Program-made: the position numbers and the translations under genes
Notes under the pieces: generated by a model
Seen by the model: the letters and a program-made list of their open reading frames with translations, nothing else
Databases searched by the model: none
Told to the model about the DNA's origin: nothing
Source: Campylobacterota bacterium
Lineage (GTDB): Bacteria; Babelota; Babeliae; Babelales; RVW-14
DNA: 64,000 nt
Direction of reading: 5' to 3'
NCBI GenBank assembly: GCA_020633995.1
Contig: JACKCO010000003.1
Span: forward strand, 620,001 to 684,000
Shown here: in pieces, positions 7,765 to 16,677 of the stretch
Layout: each line of letters starts with the position of its first letter
How positions within the stretch are numbered: position 1 is the first letter of the stretch

Positions 7765-8952
7765 CTAGTATAAACGATTATCACTGTTTTTGTAAGCGCT
7801 GCTTGGTGGTCCATTAAGAAATAACATCAACTGAAAATTTATTTTCATCATGGAGAGGCAGCCTGCATTATAGGGGTTAGCCAGTAGATGCAAAGAATCC
7901 TGCGATATTTTATCAGATATATCAACTTGTTCTTTTTTTTCAAAGTCAAAAAAGTGTACATCAAAGTATTCTTGATTGAATTTATTGCAGTGGTAGCTTG
8001 TTATAGCGATTAATGATTTTCCAGATGTTGAGAAAAAAAGATCAGTAAATCTGCATTTTTTCCAACTACTAAAGCTGGCTATGTGCTCGCCAGTCCTATC
8101 ATAAACATAAATAATGTGTGGATCGTCTGGTGTTGTGTATGCGGCAAACTGGCCGTTGGGGGCAAAGGCAAAGCATGAGATGTTCTTTTTTGTAGGGCGG
8201 AGTTCACCGTTTTCAAGAGCAATCATGGAGACGTTAGTGCCATGTTGTACAGCAAGCAGTGAACTGTTTGGATTGAAGCCTATGAGTTTTATAGGCTTGG
8301 TAAAGCTTAAGCATTCATGTTCGTTTTTTTCTAAGTTGAAAATATAAATACAGTTTTCGGTTTCGCTGCGTGTTTGAACAATCAGAAAGTTGCCGCAGGG
8401 GCTGAAAAGCATTGTAACGAGTTCGCTGTTGGAAAAGGGGGCTGAGAAGTCATGTGTTTGTTCATCGTCTTTGTTGTAAATTGCTATCTTATTTTCATCG
8501 TTGTGTGAGTAATATTTTGCTAAACCATTGTGTAATGGATGAGGCGCAACATAATGTATTAACTGATCTTGTCCGAGCTTGTTGCAGCTTTTTTCTTTGC
8601 CAAAACTGTATTTAGATTTTACACGTTTTACATCTTGTATGATTGTTTTTCCACATCCTGTGTAGTAATATTCGATATGAGTATCGAATACTAAAAGAAA
8701 TGAGTCTCCATTATAATTAAAAGCAAACTGTTTGAAGTTTTTGTTTTCAATCTGAAGCTCGTCACGAAGATATTCGCCTTTTGCATTCTTTCTGTAGATA
8801 GTGATGGTTCCATGGTCACAAATTGCCCTGTGATCGCCACGTGGGGTCTGAAAAAAACCATATTCAAAACAATAGGATTTTTCGCTTGCTTGTATGAAGT
8901 TTGGTGACAAGATAGATATGATGGAGAGAAAGACTGGTAAATATTTTTTCAT
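7765..8952 (-). CDS. Exported WD40-like beta-propeller protein
   Basis: 395 residues with a signal peptide (about residues 1-22, ending IQAS). The body has repeats of about 40-45 residues typical of a propeller, such as FNYNGDSFLLVFD, FSPCGNFLIVQT, FNPNSSLLAVQH, FAPNGQFAAYT and FSTSGKSLIAIT. Each is the inner-strand motif of a WD40/YVTN-like blade (F-SP-G--L). There is no catalytic motif. Such propellers act as binding platforms; exported ones may bind envelope or host partners. It is divergently transcribed from the rhodanese gene at 9031, with 78 bases between the two. Confidence 0.65.
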   Translation of the reverse strand: MKKYLPVFLSIISILSPNFIQASEKSYCFEYGFFQTPRGDHRAICDHGTITIYRKNAKGEYLRDELQIENKNFKQFAFNYNGDSFLLVFDTHIEYYYTGCGKTIIQDVKRVKSKYSFGKEKSCNKLGQDQLIHYVAPHPLHNGLAKYYSHNDENKIAIYNKDDEQTHDFSAPFSNSELVTMLFSPCGNFLIVQTRSETENCIYIFNLEKNEHECLSFTKPIKLIGFNPNSSLLAVQHGTNVSMIALENGELRPTKKNISCFAFAPNGQFAAYTTPDDPHIIYVYDRTGEHIASFSSWKKCRFTDLFFSTSGKSLIAITSYHCNKFNQEYFDVHFFDFEKKEQVDISDKISQDSLHLLANPYNAGCLSMMKINFQLMLFLNGPPSSAYKNSDNRLY

Positions 8953-9030
8953 TAGAACCTTGTTTTTTGTTTGGACACTTTATACCTTACGAAATTGTAC
9001 CAACAATTATTTTTTAAGAGGAGTAAGTTC

Positions 9031-9489
9031 ATGAAAAATGTTGGATATCTTTTTTTATTTGCAGGCTTTTTACTCACCAGTAGTTATGTTGAGGCAAAAA
9101 AGAGAATGAAAGGAGATGGAATGGTAGCGCAAAATCATTTAGGCATTCGTGAGGTTAAAGCAGAAGCGTTAAAAGACGAAATGGCCAATAATCCAAATTT
9201 GGTCGTTATTAATGTTTTGGCTAAGGAGTATTTTAATGATGCTCATATAACTGGTTCAATTAATAAATCACTTGATAATCTTGATGAATTACTCAACGAA
9301 TACAGCGAAAATACCCCGCTGGTTGTTTACTGCGCGTCATATCAATGTAGTGCAAGTCGTGATGCCTATAAAAAGCTTGTTGAAATGGGCTTTACTAATG
9401 TGCGTGCTTATGAGGGCGGCATGAAAGAGTGGCTGGCGAAAGGCTTTTCCCATGAGGGGCCTGCTGCAAAGGATTATCTCAAAAAGTAG
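9031..9489 (+). CDS. Exported rhodanese-domain protein
   Basis: 152 residues from ATG 9031, chosen because AGAGGAG lies eight bases upstream; an in-frame start at 8971 has no ribosome site and would hide the signal peptide. Residues 1-22 are a signal ending VEA. A single rhodanese domain follows, with VVINVLAKEYFNDAHITGSIN and the active-site loop YCASYQCSASR, where the first Cys is the likely persulfide carrier. Rhodaneses move sulfane sulfur or bind thiols. Periplasmic single-domain versions are common but mostly uncharacterised. A terminator follows 22 bases after the stop. Confidence 0.85.
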   Translation: MKNVGYLFLFAGFLLTSSYVEAKKRMKGDGMVAQNHLGIREVKAEALKDEMANNPNLVVINVLAKEYFNDAHITGSINKSLDNLDELLNEYSENTPLVVYCASYQCSASRDAYKKLVEMGFTNVRAYEGGMKEWLAKGFSHEGPAAKDYLKK

Positions 9490-9510
9490 GGAAAAAAACT
9501 AGCGTCGATT

Positions 9511-9540
9511 AAAAAGCCCCCATTTTCGGGGGCTTTTTTT
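9511..9540 (+). terminator. Rho-independent terminator after the rhodanese gene
   Basis: AAAAAGCCCCC-ATTTTC-GGGGGCTTTTTTT: a GC-rich stem with a short loop and a seven-T tail. Confidence 0.93.
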
Positions 9541-9602
9541 ATTGGTGAGCTCTTGGTAGACTTGGCCACATACTTGTATTTTGAATTAGACGTAGAGGTA
9601 TT

Positions 9603-10097
9603 ATGGCAAAAAAGATATTTCTTTTTATTAGTTTTATTACGCTGTTTACAGTATCAACAGCTGCCAATGTTTTTGCAGCAGAGCCTTTGGAAAATGATAG
9701 TTTGGGGGCAATAGGGAATGCATTGCGGTTGTCAAATGTTACAGAGTTTGAAAAAATTATTCCTAGTTTGTTATCTGCTGGTGACGAATTATTAAAATGT
9801 GATACTAATTTTTTTATCAAAATGAGTCCTCGTAGAGATAGGCATGTTATTCAAATAGCCTTGTTATGGGCTCTAAATCTTCATGAACGGTTTCGTGAAG
9901 CTGCTGAGTTGTTTGTTTGTCTTGACTCGAAAACGTGCGCGTTACTTATTATTAAAAGTGAAGAGAGGCGTTATCAGGGATTTGCAAAAAAGCTTTTTGA
10001 GCAATTATCAGCAGGCAAGAAACGAGAGGTCCATGGTGAACTTTTTGAGCAGGAATATGGCGTCTTAGCTACAGGGTTAATTAATCAAAAAGATTAA
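9603..10097 (+). CDS. Small exported protein of unknown function
   Basis: 164 residues, with AGAGGT before the ATG. Residues 1-25 form a signal peptide ending VFA-AE. The mature part is mostly predicted helical, with KIIPSLLSAGDELL and an alternating pattern around ALNLHERFREAAELF that could be helical hairpins. I recognise no family. The gene lies 24 bases before gmd on the same strand and may share its transcript. Confidence 0.6.
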   Translation: MAKKIFLFISFITLFTVSTAANVFAAEPLENDSLGAIGNALRLSNVTEFEKIIPSLLSAGDELLKCDTNFFIKMSPRRDRHVIQIALLWALNLHERFREAAELFVCLDSKTCALLIIKSEERRYQGFAKKLFEQLSAGKKREVHGELFEQEYGVLATGLINQKD

Positions 10098-10121
10098 AAA
10101 ACTACGGAGAAAGGAGAACGT

Positions 10122-11159
10122 ATGGCAACACGAGCGATCGTTACTGGAGTGTTTGGGCAAGATGGGTCGTACCTGGCTGAGTTTTTGCTTGGGCAAGGGT
10201 ATGAAGTGTATGGCGTCTATCGCCGTTGCATTGCTCATGGTGAGGATGAAAATGTTGCACATCTAAAAAATCACCAAAATTTCAAACTTGTTGAAAGCGA
10301 TATTCTCGAGTATAGCTCATTGACTGAATTGATCAGCGACACTAAGCCAGAGTTTTTTTTCAATCTTGCAGCACAAAGTCATGTAGGTTACTCTTTCAAA
10401 GTTCCTATAGAAACGTTTCGCGTAGATGCTGAGGCGGTTATTGCACAGCTTGATATCATTCGTCGTGTCTCGCCAAAAACACGATATTATCAAGCAAGTA
10501 CCAGTGAAATGTTTGGGGGTATTGATTGTCCCAAACATGGGTATACAGAGCAGCACCCACTTAATCCTTGCTCGCCTTATGCAGTAGCAAAAGTTGCCGC
10601 TCATCATGCGGTTAAAAATTATCGTCAAGCATATGGTTTGTTTGCTTGTTCGGGAATTTTGTTTAATCACAGTAGCCCGCGACGAGGGTATGATTTTGCA
10701 ACGCGCAAAATTACTCACGGAGTTGCACAAATTGTCGCAGGTAAGCAGCAATATCTACCTATGGGTAACATGGATGCATTTCGTGATGAGGGGCATGCAA
10801 AAGATTATGTAAAGGCACAATATTTGATGTTGATGCAAGACAAAGCTGATGACTATGTTGTAGCAACGGGCGATGGTGCAACTATCAGGCAAATGCTTGA
10901 GTATGTTTGTCAGCTTGCAGGCCTTGCCTACGATGATGTCTATCGCATGAACCCAGAGTTTATGCGGCCAAGTGATGTACCGTTTTTACTCGGTGATTCG
11001 TCAAAAATACGTAGCATTGGTTGGCAGCCTGAGTACGATTGGAAAAAGCTGCTCAAGGAGATGTTTGAGCATGACTGCAGTTTGCAAAGCTCTGCCAATG
11101 TAAATAGTCTGCAGATTAAAAGGACACAGGAATTTACAAGCAAGACTGCTAGGACTTAG
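10122..11159 (+). CDS. gmd: GDP-mannose 4,6-dehydratase
   Basis: 345 residues, with the strong ribosome site GGAGAAAGGAGA before the ATG. It belongs to the extended short-chain dehydrogenase family. The Rossmann motif TGVFGQDGSYLAE starts at residue 8, followed by NLAAQSHVG, STSEMFG (catalytic Ser/Thr and Glu), the YAVAK dyad, NHSSPRRG (canonical NHESPRRG) and RDEGHAKDYV (canonical RDWGHAKDYV). It converts GDP-D-mannose to GDP-4-keto-6-deoxymannose, the precursor of fucose, rhamnose or perosamine units. The next-step enzyme is not adjacent. The sugar would serve envelope polysaccharide, perhaps made by the cluster at 57740 onwards. Its stop overlaps the convergent ankyrin gene by four bases. 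Confidence 0.93.
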   Translation: MATRAIVTGVFGQDGSYLAEFLLGQGYEVYGVYRRCIAHGEDENVAHLKNHQNFKLVESDILEYSSLTELISDTKPEFFFNLAAQSHVGYSFKVPIETFRVDAEAVIAQLDIIRRVSPKTRYYQASTSEMFGGIDCPKHGYTEQHPLNPCSPYAVAKVAAHHAVKNYRQAYGLFACSGILFNHSSPRRGYDFATRKITHGVAQIVAGKQQYLPMGNMDAFRDEGHAKDYVKAQYLMLMQDKADDYVVATGDGATIRQMLEYVCQLAGLAYDDVYRMNPEFMRPSDVPFLLGDSSKIRSIGWQPEYDWKKLLKEMFEHDCSLQSSANVNSLQIKRTQEFTSKTART

Positions 11160-11914
11160 TATTTGTTGAGAAGGTCTTGAATTTCTTCACAGACAGGTAA
11201 GTCATCTATGCTAATCGTAAAAATGTTGCTGTCCAGATCAAACCTTGTGAGTGCTGCTTCTTTGTTTGCGCCCATCGCAAGCAGACTTCTTACGACATCG
11301 GTGTTTTGAGATTCGCATGCGGTATAAAGTAGGGTTTTACTAAGGATTGTTGGCTGGTAGTTGATATTTTCCTTAAATGTTGGATGCCTGTTAATTAGTT
11401 TCAGTACAACTGTCCATGGTTGCCATTGACAGGCTGCATGTAAGACAGATGGAGCATCTGATTTTTTAAGCTCTATGGTAACGTCTGCGCCATGATGTAA
11501 AAGAAGGTCAATCATTTCTTCATCTGCGTATAAAACAGCGCAATATAATGGAGTTTTTCCCTTGTGATCTTGTACGTTTACTACGATTTGAGGAGATTGA
11601 GTATTCTCTAAAATGTGTTTTGCGTGTGTGTAATCGTTGTTAAAAATTGCATCGAAGAGTTTTTCGGCGCTTGAAACGTCACCAGAGACAGTTTTTATAA
11701 GTTGAATTTCTTTTTTTCTAGTTGTAGAAATTGTTTTCTCGGGGCTGTCACTCTCAAAATAAACACCCCCATATTTTTTTATTATAGTTCTGTAGTCTTT
11801 TGAAAGTTTAGTTTTGGGGTAGCTGTAATTTCTCCTAATTTGTTCGAGTGAAAAAAGCGAAGCAGCGCAAGCATTGATAATAAAAATAGTAAATATGTAT
11901 TTTTTCATGGTCAT
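11156..11914 (-). CDS. Exported ankyrin-repeat protein
   Basis: 252 residues, with AGGA seven bases before the ATG. An N-terminal signal (about residues 1-20) precedes a charged region and at least three ankyrin units: KGKTPLYCAVLYADEEMIDLLLHHGAD, a degenerate unit beginning SVLHAACQ, and LLYTACESQNTDVVRSLLAMGAN. Ankyrin repeats are protein-binding modules. In intracellular bacteria, exported ankyrin proteins are frequent host-directed effectors, but here only the Sec-type signal is visible. It has no terminator of its own and is convergent with gmd. Confidence 0.85.
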   Translation of the reverse strand: MTMKKYIFTIFIINACAASLFSLEQIRRNYSYPKTKLSKDYRTIIKKYGGVYFESDSPEKTISTTRKKEIQLIKTVSGDVSSAEKLFDAIFNNDYTHAKHILENTQSPQIVVNVQDHKGKTPLYCAVLYADEEMIDLLLHHGADVTIELKKSDAPSVLHAACQWQPWTVVLKLINRHPTFKENINYQPTILSKTLLYTACESQNTDVVRSLLAMGANKEAALTRFDLDSNIFTISIDDLPVCEEIQDLLNKY

Positions 11915-12082
11915 AATATGTTCCTAATTTAGAATTTTGGACAACCAAAGTACTCTATGTTTCAACCGTTTACAAGTAGAATTTTGCAAGCAATGCCACT
12001 TGGGTAAGCCTTCATTTTTTAGTAAACTGTCAGAGTCAATGGATTGGGTTGGTGTAAAAAGTCTATTATAAAAGGGTTTTGT

Positions 12083-12598
12083 GTGCAGGATGGGATTGAA
12101 TGGGTTGACCTAGTCGACCAAAATGATTGTGTGGTCAAACAAGTCTGTCGTAATCAAGCTATGCTTGATGGACTTAAGTATATTCGTGCCATTAACGTAT
12201 TTATCATAAACCAGCAGGGAAAGTTGTGGATTCCTCGTCGGGCAAAAACAAAACGTTTTTACCCAGGGTGTCTAGATGTTGGGGTTGGTGGATGCGTGCA
12301 AGCAGGCGAGACTTACGACCAAGCTTGTAAGCGTGAGCTTCAGGAAGAAATTGGTGACAGTTGGAAAAACAAACATATTCGTTCGGTTGTCAAGCTAAGC
12401 CCAGTCAATAACCCGGTTTCATCATTCATGCACGTCTATGAAATGCTTGTTCCAACCGGTTTTGAAATTTCTTACCCTTCTGAGGAATTTACGGAGCATT
12501 TTTGGCTAACGCCTTATGAGGTTATTGATCGTGTTGCTCGTGGTGACGGGGCAAAAAGTGACTTGCTGCATCTCATAAAAATAGTGTATAAAATTTGA
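12083..12598 (+). CDS. Nudix hydrolase, IDI/YfcD-like
   Basis: I place the start at GTG 12083, which has AAAGGG six bases upstream and gives a 171-residue protein; TTG 12044 is an alternative without a ribosome site. The N-terminal EWVDLVDQNDCVV and the central Nudix region GGCVQAGETYDQACKRELQEEIG match the box G-x5-E-x7-REUxEExG apart from Leu before Gln. This N-terminal motif is typical of the isopentenyl-diphosphate isomerase/YfcD branch, which acts on diphosphate compounds. IRAINVFIINQQGKLWIPRRAKTK supports that branch. The gene lies 19 bases before biotin carboxylase, possibly in its operon. Confidence 0.85.
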   Translation: MQDGIEWVDLVDQNDCVVKQVCRNQAMLDGLKYIRAINVFIINQQGKLWIPRRAKTKRFYPGCLDVGVGGCVQAGETYDQACKRELQEEIGDSWKNKHIRSVVKLSPVNNPVSSFMHVYEMLVPTGFEISYPSEEFTEHFWLTPYEVIDRVARGDGAKSDLLHLIKIVYKI

Positions 12599-12617
12599 TC
12601 TAACAGCGGGAACGGTC

Positions 12618-14147
12618 ATGCAGCATAGTTTTTTCAAAGATCAAAAACATAAAATCACAAAAGTTCTCATTGCCAATCGTGGCGAGATAGCGCTTCGTAT
12701 CCAGCATACATGTGCGATGTTGGGTGTTAAAACAGTTGCGGTGTATGAGCAAAGCGATCAGTACTGTAAATTTGTGACTAGTGCAAATCAAGCTTACCAA
12801 CTTTCAGGGCAGGGTGCGTTGGCCTACATGGCCCATGAAGAAATTATCGAAATTGCATTACGTGCTGGTGCTGATGGGCTCCACCCAGGCTATGGCTTTC
12901 TGTCGGAAAATGCCATTTTTGCTCAAAAAGTTGTTGATGCCGGGCTTGTGTGGATTGGGCCACGACCAGAAGTTATTGAGTTGATGGGAGACAAGGCACG
13001 CGCACGCAAATTTGCGCTGCAGCTTAATATTCCACTTGTGCCGGGCAAGGCGGTCTCCGTAACAGATGCTGACGCCAATCAGCAAGCGCGTTTAGTTGCC
13101 CAGGAAATCGGTTTTCCATTATTGCTCAAGGATCCGTTAGGAGGTGGCGGCAAGGGAATGCGTTGTGTTATGCAGATGCAAGATTTTGATAAGGCCTGGC
13201 AAGCGCTGTGTGGGCAGGTACAGCGTACGACAAAGGCTCAATCGATTGTTATTGAGCGCTATGTTCCGGTAGCACGGCACGTTGAAGTGCAAGTTGCAGG
13301 AGACGGGGCTGAGGTGCAGCATTTTTATGAGCGTGAATGTTCAATTCAACGTCGGCACCAAAAAATTATTGAAGAAGCTCCATGTCGGTTTGTAGCGCAA
13401 AGTGTTTTGGAAAGAATGTACAAGGCCGCATGTCGACTGGCTGTTGCTGTTGGTTACGATAGTATTGGAACAGTCGAGTTCATGGTATGTCCTGATGGTC
13501 AGTTTTATTTTCTTGAAATGAATACACGTCTGCAGGTTGAGCATTCGGTTACAGAAATGACCACGGGAGTTGACCTGGTTGCCTTGCAGCTTGAGCTTGC
13601 AGCGTTTAAAAAATTACCTGTGTGGGCAACCACTGTGGTGCGACAAGGACATGCAATTGAATGTCGTGTGTATGCAGAAGATGCGGCTCAAAAATTTATG
13701 CCATCAACAGGCATGGTCAATGTCGTCAGTATGCCAGGTGGACCAGATGTGCGCATAGACGCTGATGTATTTGCAGGTTTTGAAGTATCGCAGTTTTTTG
13801 ATCCGATGATTGCAAAGCTTACTGTGAGCGGGACTAGTCGAGAGCATGCTCAGAGCAAGATGGCACATGTATTGCAGCAATGTATCTTGCTTGGTGTTAA
13901 AACAAATTGTGTATTCTTGCGTAATGTTCTTGGCTCACATGAATTTGTTCGCGGTGACTTTCATACTCGTTGGCTAGAAGACCCTGATGTACTACAGCGT
14001 TTAAATACTACCGATCACAATGAACTGGAAGAAATACTTGCTGCTTGTGTTGTTTTACTCGTTCAATCAAAAGAAAAAAAGCAAGTGAGTGGTGGTGGCG
14101 ACCAGCGAGTATGTGCATATGGGTGGAGGAGACAAACATGGGGTTGA
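12618..14147 (+). CDS. accC: Biotin carboxylase subunit
   Basis: 509 residues, slightly longer than the usual 450. The biotin carboxylase N domain (LIANRGEIALRIQ, HPGYGFLSENA), ATP-grasp domain (DPLGGGGKGMR, ECSIQRRHQKIIEEAP, EMNTRLQVEHSVTEMTTG) and C domain (ECRVYAEDA, DPMIAKL) are all intact. It carboxylates biotin on the carrier protein using ATP and bicarbonate. The next gene, starting ten bases before this stop, encodes that carrier. No carboxyltransferase subunit is in the window, so the acceptor (acetyl-CoA, pyruvate or another acyl-CoA) cannot be told. The last 25 residues are a Lys/Gly-rich extension. Confidence 0.93.
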   Translation: MQHSFFKDQKHKITKVLIANRGEIALRIQHTCAMLGVKTVAVYEQSDQYCKFVTSANQAYQLSGQGALAYMAHEEIIEIALRAGADGLHPGYGFLSENAIFAQKVVDAGLVWIGPRPEVIELMGDKARARKFALQLNIPLVPGKAVSVTDADANQQARLVAQEIGFPLLLKDPLGGGGKGMRCVMQMQDFDKAWQALCGQVQRTTKAQSIVIERYVPVARHVEVQVAGDGAEVQHFYERECSIQRRHQKIIEEAPCRFVAQSVLERMYKAACRLAVAVGYDSIGTVEFMVCPDGQFYFLEMNTRLQVEHSVTEMTTGVDLVALQLELAAFKKLPVWATTVVRQGHAIECRVYAEDAAQKFMPSTGMVNVVSMPGGPDVRIDADVFAGFEVSQFFDPMIAKLTVSGTSREHAQSKMAHVLQQCILLGVKTNCVFLRNVLGSHEFVRGDFHTRWLEDPDVLQRLNTTDHNELEEILAACVVLLVQSKEKKQVSGGGDQRVCAYGWRRQTWG

Positions 14148-14722
14148 AAAAGTTTTTTGTTAACGGTAAATCAGCTCCAGTTAGCGTTGTGCAAGTTAAT
14201 GACATGGTAGCTGTCGAGCATAACGACAAGAAATATCAGGTTGAGCTCATTGCTTATGATGTCGTTACTGGCAGAGCTGTTGTACGAGCCAACGGTCAGC
14301 AGTATGTTATTTTTATTCCCTGTGAAAACGTTAACAGAAAAGAATCGATTGATGTGAGTGTTAATGGAAACATGCACGTTGTTGAGCAGGTTAACGTGAG
14401 GTCAAAAAAAATGACGATGCATGGGGCTCAGAAAACGGTAATTAACGATGTTGAACTTGTCAGCCCTGTTACGGGAAAAGTTATTCGTATTCTTACCCAA
14501 GCAGGGAAATATGTTAGTAAGAGCCAGCCATTGGTTGTTATAGAATCAATGAAAATGGAAAATGAAATCTGTGCACAAGTGGATGGATTTGTCAAAACTA
14601 TTTTGATCAGTGAGGGGAATGTAGTACGATCAGGTCAGCGTTTAGTTGAGTTTGATTGTAAGAGAGAGGGTGATGGAGATGCAAAGTATGAAGGGATCAA
14701 AGAAACATCTCAAAGTAGGTGA
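14138..14722 (+). CDS. accB: Biotin carboxyl carrier protein
   Basis: 194 residues from ATG 14138, with GGAGGAG upstream; a longer frame from 14045 only overlaps accC. The C-terminal biotinyl domain has SPVTGKVIRILTQAGKYV and the biotinylation motif ESMKMEN, with the target Lys near residue 143. The N-terminal 110 residues form a beta-rich domain unlike classic AccB, resembling the carrier part of pyruvate or oxaloacetate carboxylases. BirA at 37361 would attach the biotin. The C-terminal 20 residues are charged and overlap the MerR-like gene in another frame. Whether it serves acetyl-CoA or another carboxylase is open, so the symbol is tentative. Confidence 0.82.
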   Translation: MGLKKFFVNGKSAPVSVVQVNDMVAVEHNDKKYQVELIAYDVVTGRAVVRANGQQYVIFIPCENVNRKESIDVSVNGNMHVVEQVNVRSKKMTMHGAQKTVINDVELVSPVTGKVIRILTQAGKYVSKSQPLVVIESMKMENEICAQVDGFVKTILISEGNVVRSGQRLVEFDCKREGDGDAKYEGIKETSQSR

Positions 14723-15449
14723 TGTTGCACGACAGCTTGGAGTCAAAAAATTTCTTATCAGAGAGTGGGAAAAAGAGTTTGGGGTACTTTCAGGACGGTG
14801 TAGACCGCGTACCGACATGACAGCTCAGGATAAGTTGGAAGTTTTTGCACGTATCAAAGAGCTTATCTGTAAATATGGTAAAAGTATTGCCGATGTAAAA
14901 AAGGAAGTGTTGCAGACTTCTACAAGTAGTGTAACGCCAGCTACACAAACAACAACTGATTTAGAGTTAACCCATCACGTTCAAGAGCCGGTAGAGGCTG
15001 CTCATGTTGAACAAGAAACGGCTCAATCAACTGAGGAATCAGTGGAAACTGCTTCCACTCAGCAATCAATGGACCAAGACCTTGTTGCGTCTGTTGAGCC
15101 AACGCGACAAGCTGAACAATCCAGCGAATGTCTAGCCAAAGACGAATCAGAGCAAGCAGCGCCTTTTCGTGCTGGGCCAATTCTTGAACATGATCAAGAA
15201 AGCAATGAGCAAGAGAACGACGATGATGTGGTAGAACGTCATTATCAGGAAGATGATGCGGAGGATGTTGAGACCGGCTATTGTGTTGTTAACGCAGCCA
15301 TTGTGGACAGAACTTCAGATGTTGAGCAGGCTGAATCAGAGTCGTTGAATCGAGCAAGAGATACTGCACTCAATTTTGATAATCATACGCGCAGTCAGCT
15401 ACGTGATCTTAAACAACACCTTATTAAGCTCAAGCAGCTTTTGCAGTAG
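14679..15449 (+). CDS. MerR-like DNA-binding protein with acidic C-terminal region
   Basis: The start is uncertain among ATGs at 14673, 14679 and 14688; 14679 gives eight bases spacing from AGAGGG. The N-terminal 70 residues form a MerR-type winged helix-turn-helix (LKVGDVARQLGVKKFLIREWEKEFG). The middle, about residues 80-220, is very rich in Glu, Gln, Ser and Thr and looks disordered. The last 25 residues (SQLRDLKQHLIKLKQLL) are a short coiled coil suited to dimerisation. MerR proteins usually end in an effector-binding domain, which is absent here. It overlaps the carrier-protein gene by 44 bases, so it may regulate carboxylase or lipid genes. That link is inferred from position only. Confidence 0.75.
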   Translation: MQSMKGSKKHLKVGDVARQLGVKKFLIREWEKEFGVLSGRCRPRTDMTAQDKLEVFARIKELICKYGKSIADVKKEVLQTSTSSVTPATQTTTDLELTHHVQEPVEAAHVEQETAQSTEESVETASTQQSMDQDLVASVEPTRQAEQSSECLAKDESEQAAPFRAGPILEHDQESNEQENDDDVVERHYQEDDAEDVETGYCVVNAAIVDRTSDVEQAESESLNRARDTALNFDNHTRSQLRDLKQHLIKLKQLLQ

Positions 15450-15450
15450 A

Positions 15451-16677
15451 TTAGGGCTGAATAATCATTGCTGCATTGAAAATAGGCATATAGACCGCAA
15501 CCATAACAAACGCAATAATCAGTCCAACTAAAACGAGTAGAAGTGGCTGAATTGTGGTTGTGAGTGTATGTACTTTTTGTTCAAGCTCTTGAGTTACCAA
15601 ATCGTGAGCGCTCCTGACAGCATTTTGTAGTTGTCCCGACTGTTCACCAGCCCAAAATAGAGCGATCAATTTTTTTGAAAAGAACAATGAGCCATTATGT
15701 TCAAGTGCTAGAGAAAGGCTGGATCCTTGCTCTAGTTCATGTACGATAGAGGCAAGAACAGTTTTGATGTAGACATTGTTTGTTACGTTGCTTGCAAGTT
15801 TGAGTCCCGGGCAGAGCGGAATGCCAGCAGTAAGGCTGAGTAGAAGTGCGTGTAAAAAGCGAGAAAGGTTTGCCGCAACCAGAATTGATTTAACGCCGGG
15901 CAGTTTTATGGTGATCCAGTCTTTGTAGAGAGCAAGAGGTTTAAGATGGCCGATAAGACTGAAAAGGGCTGGACTTAGAAGCAGGGCAAATGCCACTAGG
16001 CTACCGTAAGTCGTTCGTAAAAATGTACTTAAAGAAAAAATAACACGGGTACTAAATGGCAGTGAATTACGCATTGATAAGAGTAAGTGTTCAAACTGTG
16101 GGATAATGAAGATAAACAGTGCAAGTAGTAAGAGCATACAAAAAACAAGGGTGAGCATAGGGAGGAACAGGGCCTTTTTGAGTGCCTGTTCCCGCGCAAG
16201 TTTTTGGTCTAAGTACGTACTCAGAAGTGTTAGTATTTCGGGGAGTTTGCCCGTTTGTTCTCCAACATCGATCATACGGGTGATGAACGGATTAAAGACC
16301 TTGGGAAATTGTTGCATGCTTTGCGCAAGTTTTTCACCTTCTTTTATGTTTACAATAATGATTTGAGTAATATCTTTGAGTTTTGGGTGATTGGCATGAC
16401 TTGTGTATAAAACCAGCGCATTGAGGAGTGGTAGGCCGTTGCCAATGAGCTGGGCAAGATGATTGCACCACAAAAATAGATCATACGTTGTAATGGGCCG
16501 ATAAATAAGCGGTTTAGTTAACAGGGAGTATCTTTGTGAACCTGTCTGCTTACAGGAGAGAAGGGCAATATGACGAGAAAGGAGATCTGCTTGTAGTTCT
16601 TGCTCTGAGAGCGCCTGTGCTGTTCCTTTAACTGTTTTGCCGGCGGTGGTCATGCCTTTCCATCGGTATGTTTGCAT
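15451..16677 (-). CDS. Type II secretion / type IV pilus inner-membrane platform protein (GspF/PilC)
   Basis: 408 residues. A short cytoplasmic N-terminus with KGTAQALSEQELQADLLSRHI is followed by two T2SF domains, each ending in a membrane segment. TM stretches are near residues 170-195, 220-245 and 380-402. Typical motifs are FLWCNHLAQLIGNGLPL, LSQS-QFPKVFNPFITRMIDVGEQTG and, in the second half, RFLHALLLSLTAGIPL with ALFWAGEQSGQL. It anchors the assembly ATPase of pili or type II secretion. No other pilus gene is in the window. Its ATG overlaps the TAA of the DUF167 gene by one base, so the two are co-translated. Confidence 0.92.
   Translation of the reverse strand: MQTYRWKGMTTAGKTVKGTAQALSEQELQADLLSRHIALLSCKQTGSQRYSLLTKPLIYRPITTYDLFLWCNHLAQLIGNGLPLLNALVLYTSHANHPKLKDITQIIIVNIKEGEKLAQSMQQFPKVFNPFITRMIDVGEQTGKLPEILTLLSTYLDQKLAREQALKKALFLPMLTLVFCMLLLLALFIFIIPQFEHLLLSMRNSLPFSTRVIFSLSTFLRTTYGSLVAFALLLSPALFSLIGHLKPLALYKDWITIKLPGVKSILVAANLSRFLHALLLSLTAGIPLCPGLKLASNVTNNVYIKTVLASIVHELEQGSSLSLALEHNGSLFFSKKLIALFWAGEQSGQLQNAVRSAHDLVTQELEQKVHTLTTTIQPLLLVLVGLIIAFVMVAVYMPIFNAAMIIQP

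Noticed and set aside
12044..12082. Earlier TTG start for the Nudix gene
   Set aside because: No ribosome site precedes it, while GTG 12083 has AAAGGG at good spacing.
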